Of a stretch of 14,018 nt of DNA, positions 13,189 through 14,018 are shown piece after piece (the first letter of the stretch is position 1; every line of letters starts with the position of its first letter). The position numbers and the translations under genes were made by a program. This stretch comes from Anaerolineae bacterium. Lineage in GTDB: Bacteria; Chloroflexota; Anaerolineae; B4-G1; SLSP01. A model generated the notes under the pieces. It was not told the origin of the DNA. It saw nothing but the letters and a program-made list of their open reading frames with translations, and made no database searches. The DNA is taken from positions 1 to 14,018 of the forward strand of contig JAFGSL010000434.1 in the NCBI GenBank assembly GCA_016934645.1. Direction: 5' to 3'.

Positions 13189-13927
13189 GGGATACCTTCT
13201 TTGTGTTGTTTTGCTCCATTCTTAGAAGTTCATGCCCGAACCCGGCGATGAACGTGATCACGCATAGCATGACTGCCGAGAACAAAAAGACCATGGCGCT
13301 GCTCTCCACGCGTGCAGGCTCCGCGATCCCAGGGAAATAGCCGAAAAACCCGATCTCCAAAACGACCAACATGGTGAGGATCATCAGCGCGAGCGTAACG
13401 ACCCAGAGCCGGGACAGGACCGGCCACACGCTGGGGGGAAGCACCTTCCGCCACCAGGTCAGTGGCTTGCCCAGGCGCGTCGCAAAAGCCCAGGCCGGGA
13501 TAAAGAAGAAGGCCTGACCGATGCCGCCGCCCACCAGGAAGCTCAGGATGAACAGCCCCAGGAAGACGGTACGCCCATGTCGGGTGGGCAAAAACCAGAT
13601 CGACCAGATCGCAATGGCCACCCCGACGATCATCGAGGCGATGCCGGTGGTCAGAAAATTCGGGATGAGGGTGAAGGCCAGCTCGCCGCCCAGGGGCCAG
13701 AATCTTTGTGCTTCCCCGATGGCATAGATGAAAAGGCCGCCGGTGGGGGTGTTGCCCTGCAAGACTTCGAAGAAACCGTGGTTCACACCGGAAAGCAATC
13801 CAAAGAACACGCCGATGATTGTGGCGATGATGCGCGTCGCATTGAGGTTTTTGAAAGACGACCTCTCTTTTGTTATGTTTGTGGATCTTCTTGCGTTCAG
13901 TTCATTGGCGACAATTTCAGCAGACAT
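13181..13927 (-). CDS. Multi-pass membrane protein of unknown function
   Basis: 248 residues. A polar N-terminal arm (1-29) is followed by about five membrane segments (about 30-52, 88-113, 119-145, 172-197, 210-232). The first helix ends SGVNHGFFEVLQGNTPTGG, a small-residue and histidine-containing stretch that may be a conserved site. No known transporter or enzyme motif is seen. The ATG at 13927 has only a weak AAGA upstream, so the start is less certain; a shorter protein starting later would lose part of the first helix, so this start is kept. It overlaps the next gene by 8 nt. Confidence 0.78.
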   Translation of the reverse strand: MSAEIVANELNARRSTNITKERSSFKNLNATRIIATIIGVFFGLLSGVNHGFFEVLQGNTPTGGLFIYAIGEAQRFWPLGGELAFTLIPNFLTTGIASMIVGVAIAIWSIWFLPTRHGRTVFLGLFILSFLVGGGIGQAFFFIPAWAFATRLGKPLTWWRKVLPPSVWPVLSRLWVVTLALMILTMLVVLEIGFFGYFPGIAEPARVESSAMVFLFSAVMLCVITFIAGFGHELLRMEQNNTKKVSRA

Positions 13928-13959
13928 TTTTAGTATCTTATCAATAAAACGAGGGAATC

Positions 13960-14002
13960 ACGGCGCAGCCCAAGAATCCCCCAGATGCAGAGCTTGCGCC
14001 GT
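13960..14002. repeat. Inverted repeat upstream of the membrane-protein pair
   Basis: ACGGCGCA (13960-13967) and TGCGCCGT (13995-14002) are perfect 8-bp arms. On the minus strand a one-base bulge and four more pairs (GCTC/GGGC) extend the stem. It lies 33-75 nt before the ATG at 13927. No U-tract follows, so it may be the terminator of an off-window gene acting with Rho, or a leader hairpin. Confidence 0.5.
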
Positions 14003-14018
14003 TTGAGCGATCAATTCG

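Noticed and set aside
1..14018. CRISPR arrays, tRNA/rRNA genes, transposases
   Set aside because: No regularly spaced direct repeats, no cloverleaf-like sequence and no transposase or integrase motif were found on either strand.

Overview
All convincing genes in this window lie on the minus strand and read from right to left. Coding is dense, codon use is moderately GC-rich, and most starts have a Shine-Dalgarno of the AAGGAG/GGAGG type. The gene mix is corrinoid-dependent mercury methylation, arsenic defence and several heterotrophic salvage or hydrolytic enzymes. It suggests an environmental anaerobe or facultative anaerobe; Chloroflexota (Anaerolineae-like) is my best guess. No 16S or other taxonomic marker is present, so this is inference.

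The most notable locus is at the left (103-2368): a compact operon arsR-hgcA-hgcB-arsC. HgcA is the membrane-anchored corrinoid protein carrying the diagnostic NVWCAAGK cap-helix motif. HgcB is its 2x[4Fe-4S] ferredoxin partner with a C-terminal vicinal Cys pair. Together they make methylmercury from inorganic Hg(II). They sit between an ArsR/SmtB repressor and a thioredoxin-type arsenate reductase, with 3-nt gaps between hgcA, hgcB and arsC. One consensus sigma70-type promoter (TTGACA-16-TATAAT) precedes arsR, and a perfect 7-bp inverted repeat typical of ArsR operators lies over the expected transcription start. This predicts that metalloid or thiophilic metal exposure controls mercury methylation. 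Left of arsC, an imperfect palindrome of about 76 bp covers the Shine-Dalgarno of a possible next gene that runs off the window.

Next (2433-3407) is a stand-alone extended SDR NAD(P)-dependent epimerase/reductase. A clear 20-bp palindromic terminator (3522-3541) separates it from a six-gene, same-strand cluster (3570-10156). In transcription order the cluster encodes a TRZ/ATZ-type amidohydrolase (MTA/SAH deaminase-like), an FAD-dependent oxidoreductase, a small cupin, a fusion of a beta-lactamase-fold serine hydrolase with a DUF4185 domain, a membrane-anchored SAM methyltransferase, and a membrane-anchored protein of the L-2-amino-thiazoline-4-carboxylate hydrolase family. Gaps are 3-49 nt, so it looks like an operon for processing an N- (and perhaps S-) containing metabolite. 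The substrate is not evident.

Further right are an intergenic region with a 16-bp-arm inverted repeat (10209-10259), a cytoplasmic GH3 beta-glucosidase with an unexplained C-terminal extension (10327-12609), a GC-rich hairpin (12721-12744), and two overlapping genes for uncharacterised multi-pass membrane proteins (12787-13927). No tRNA, rRNA, CRISPR array, transposase or phage gene was seen. No gap between genes exceeds about 180 bases.
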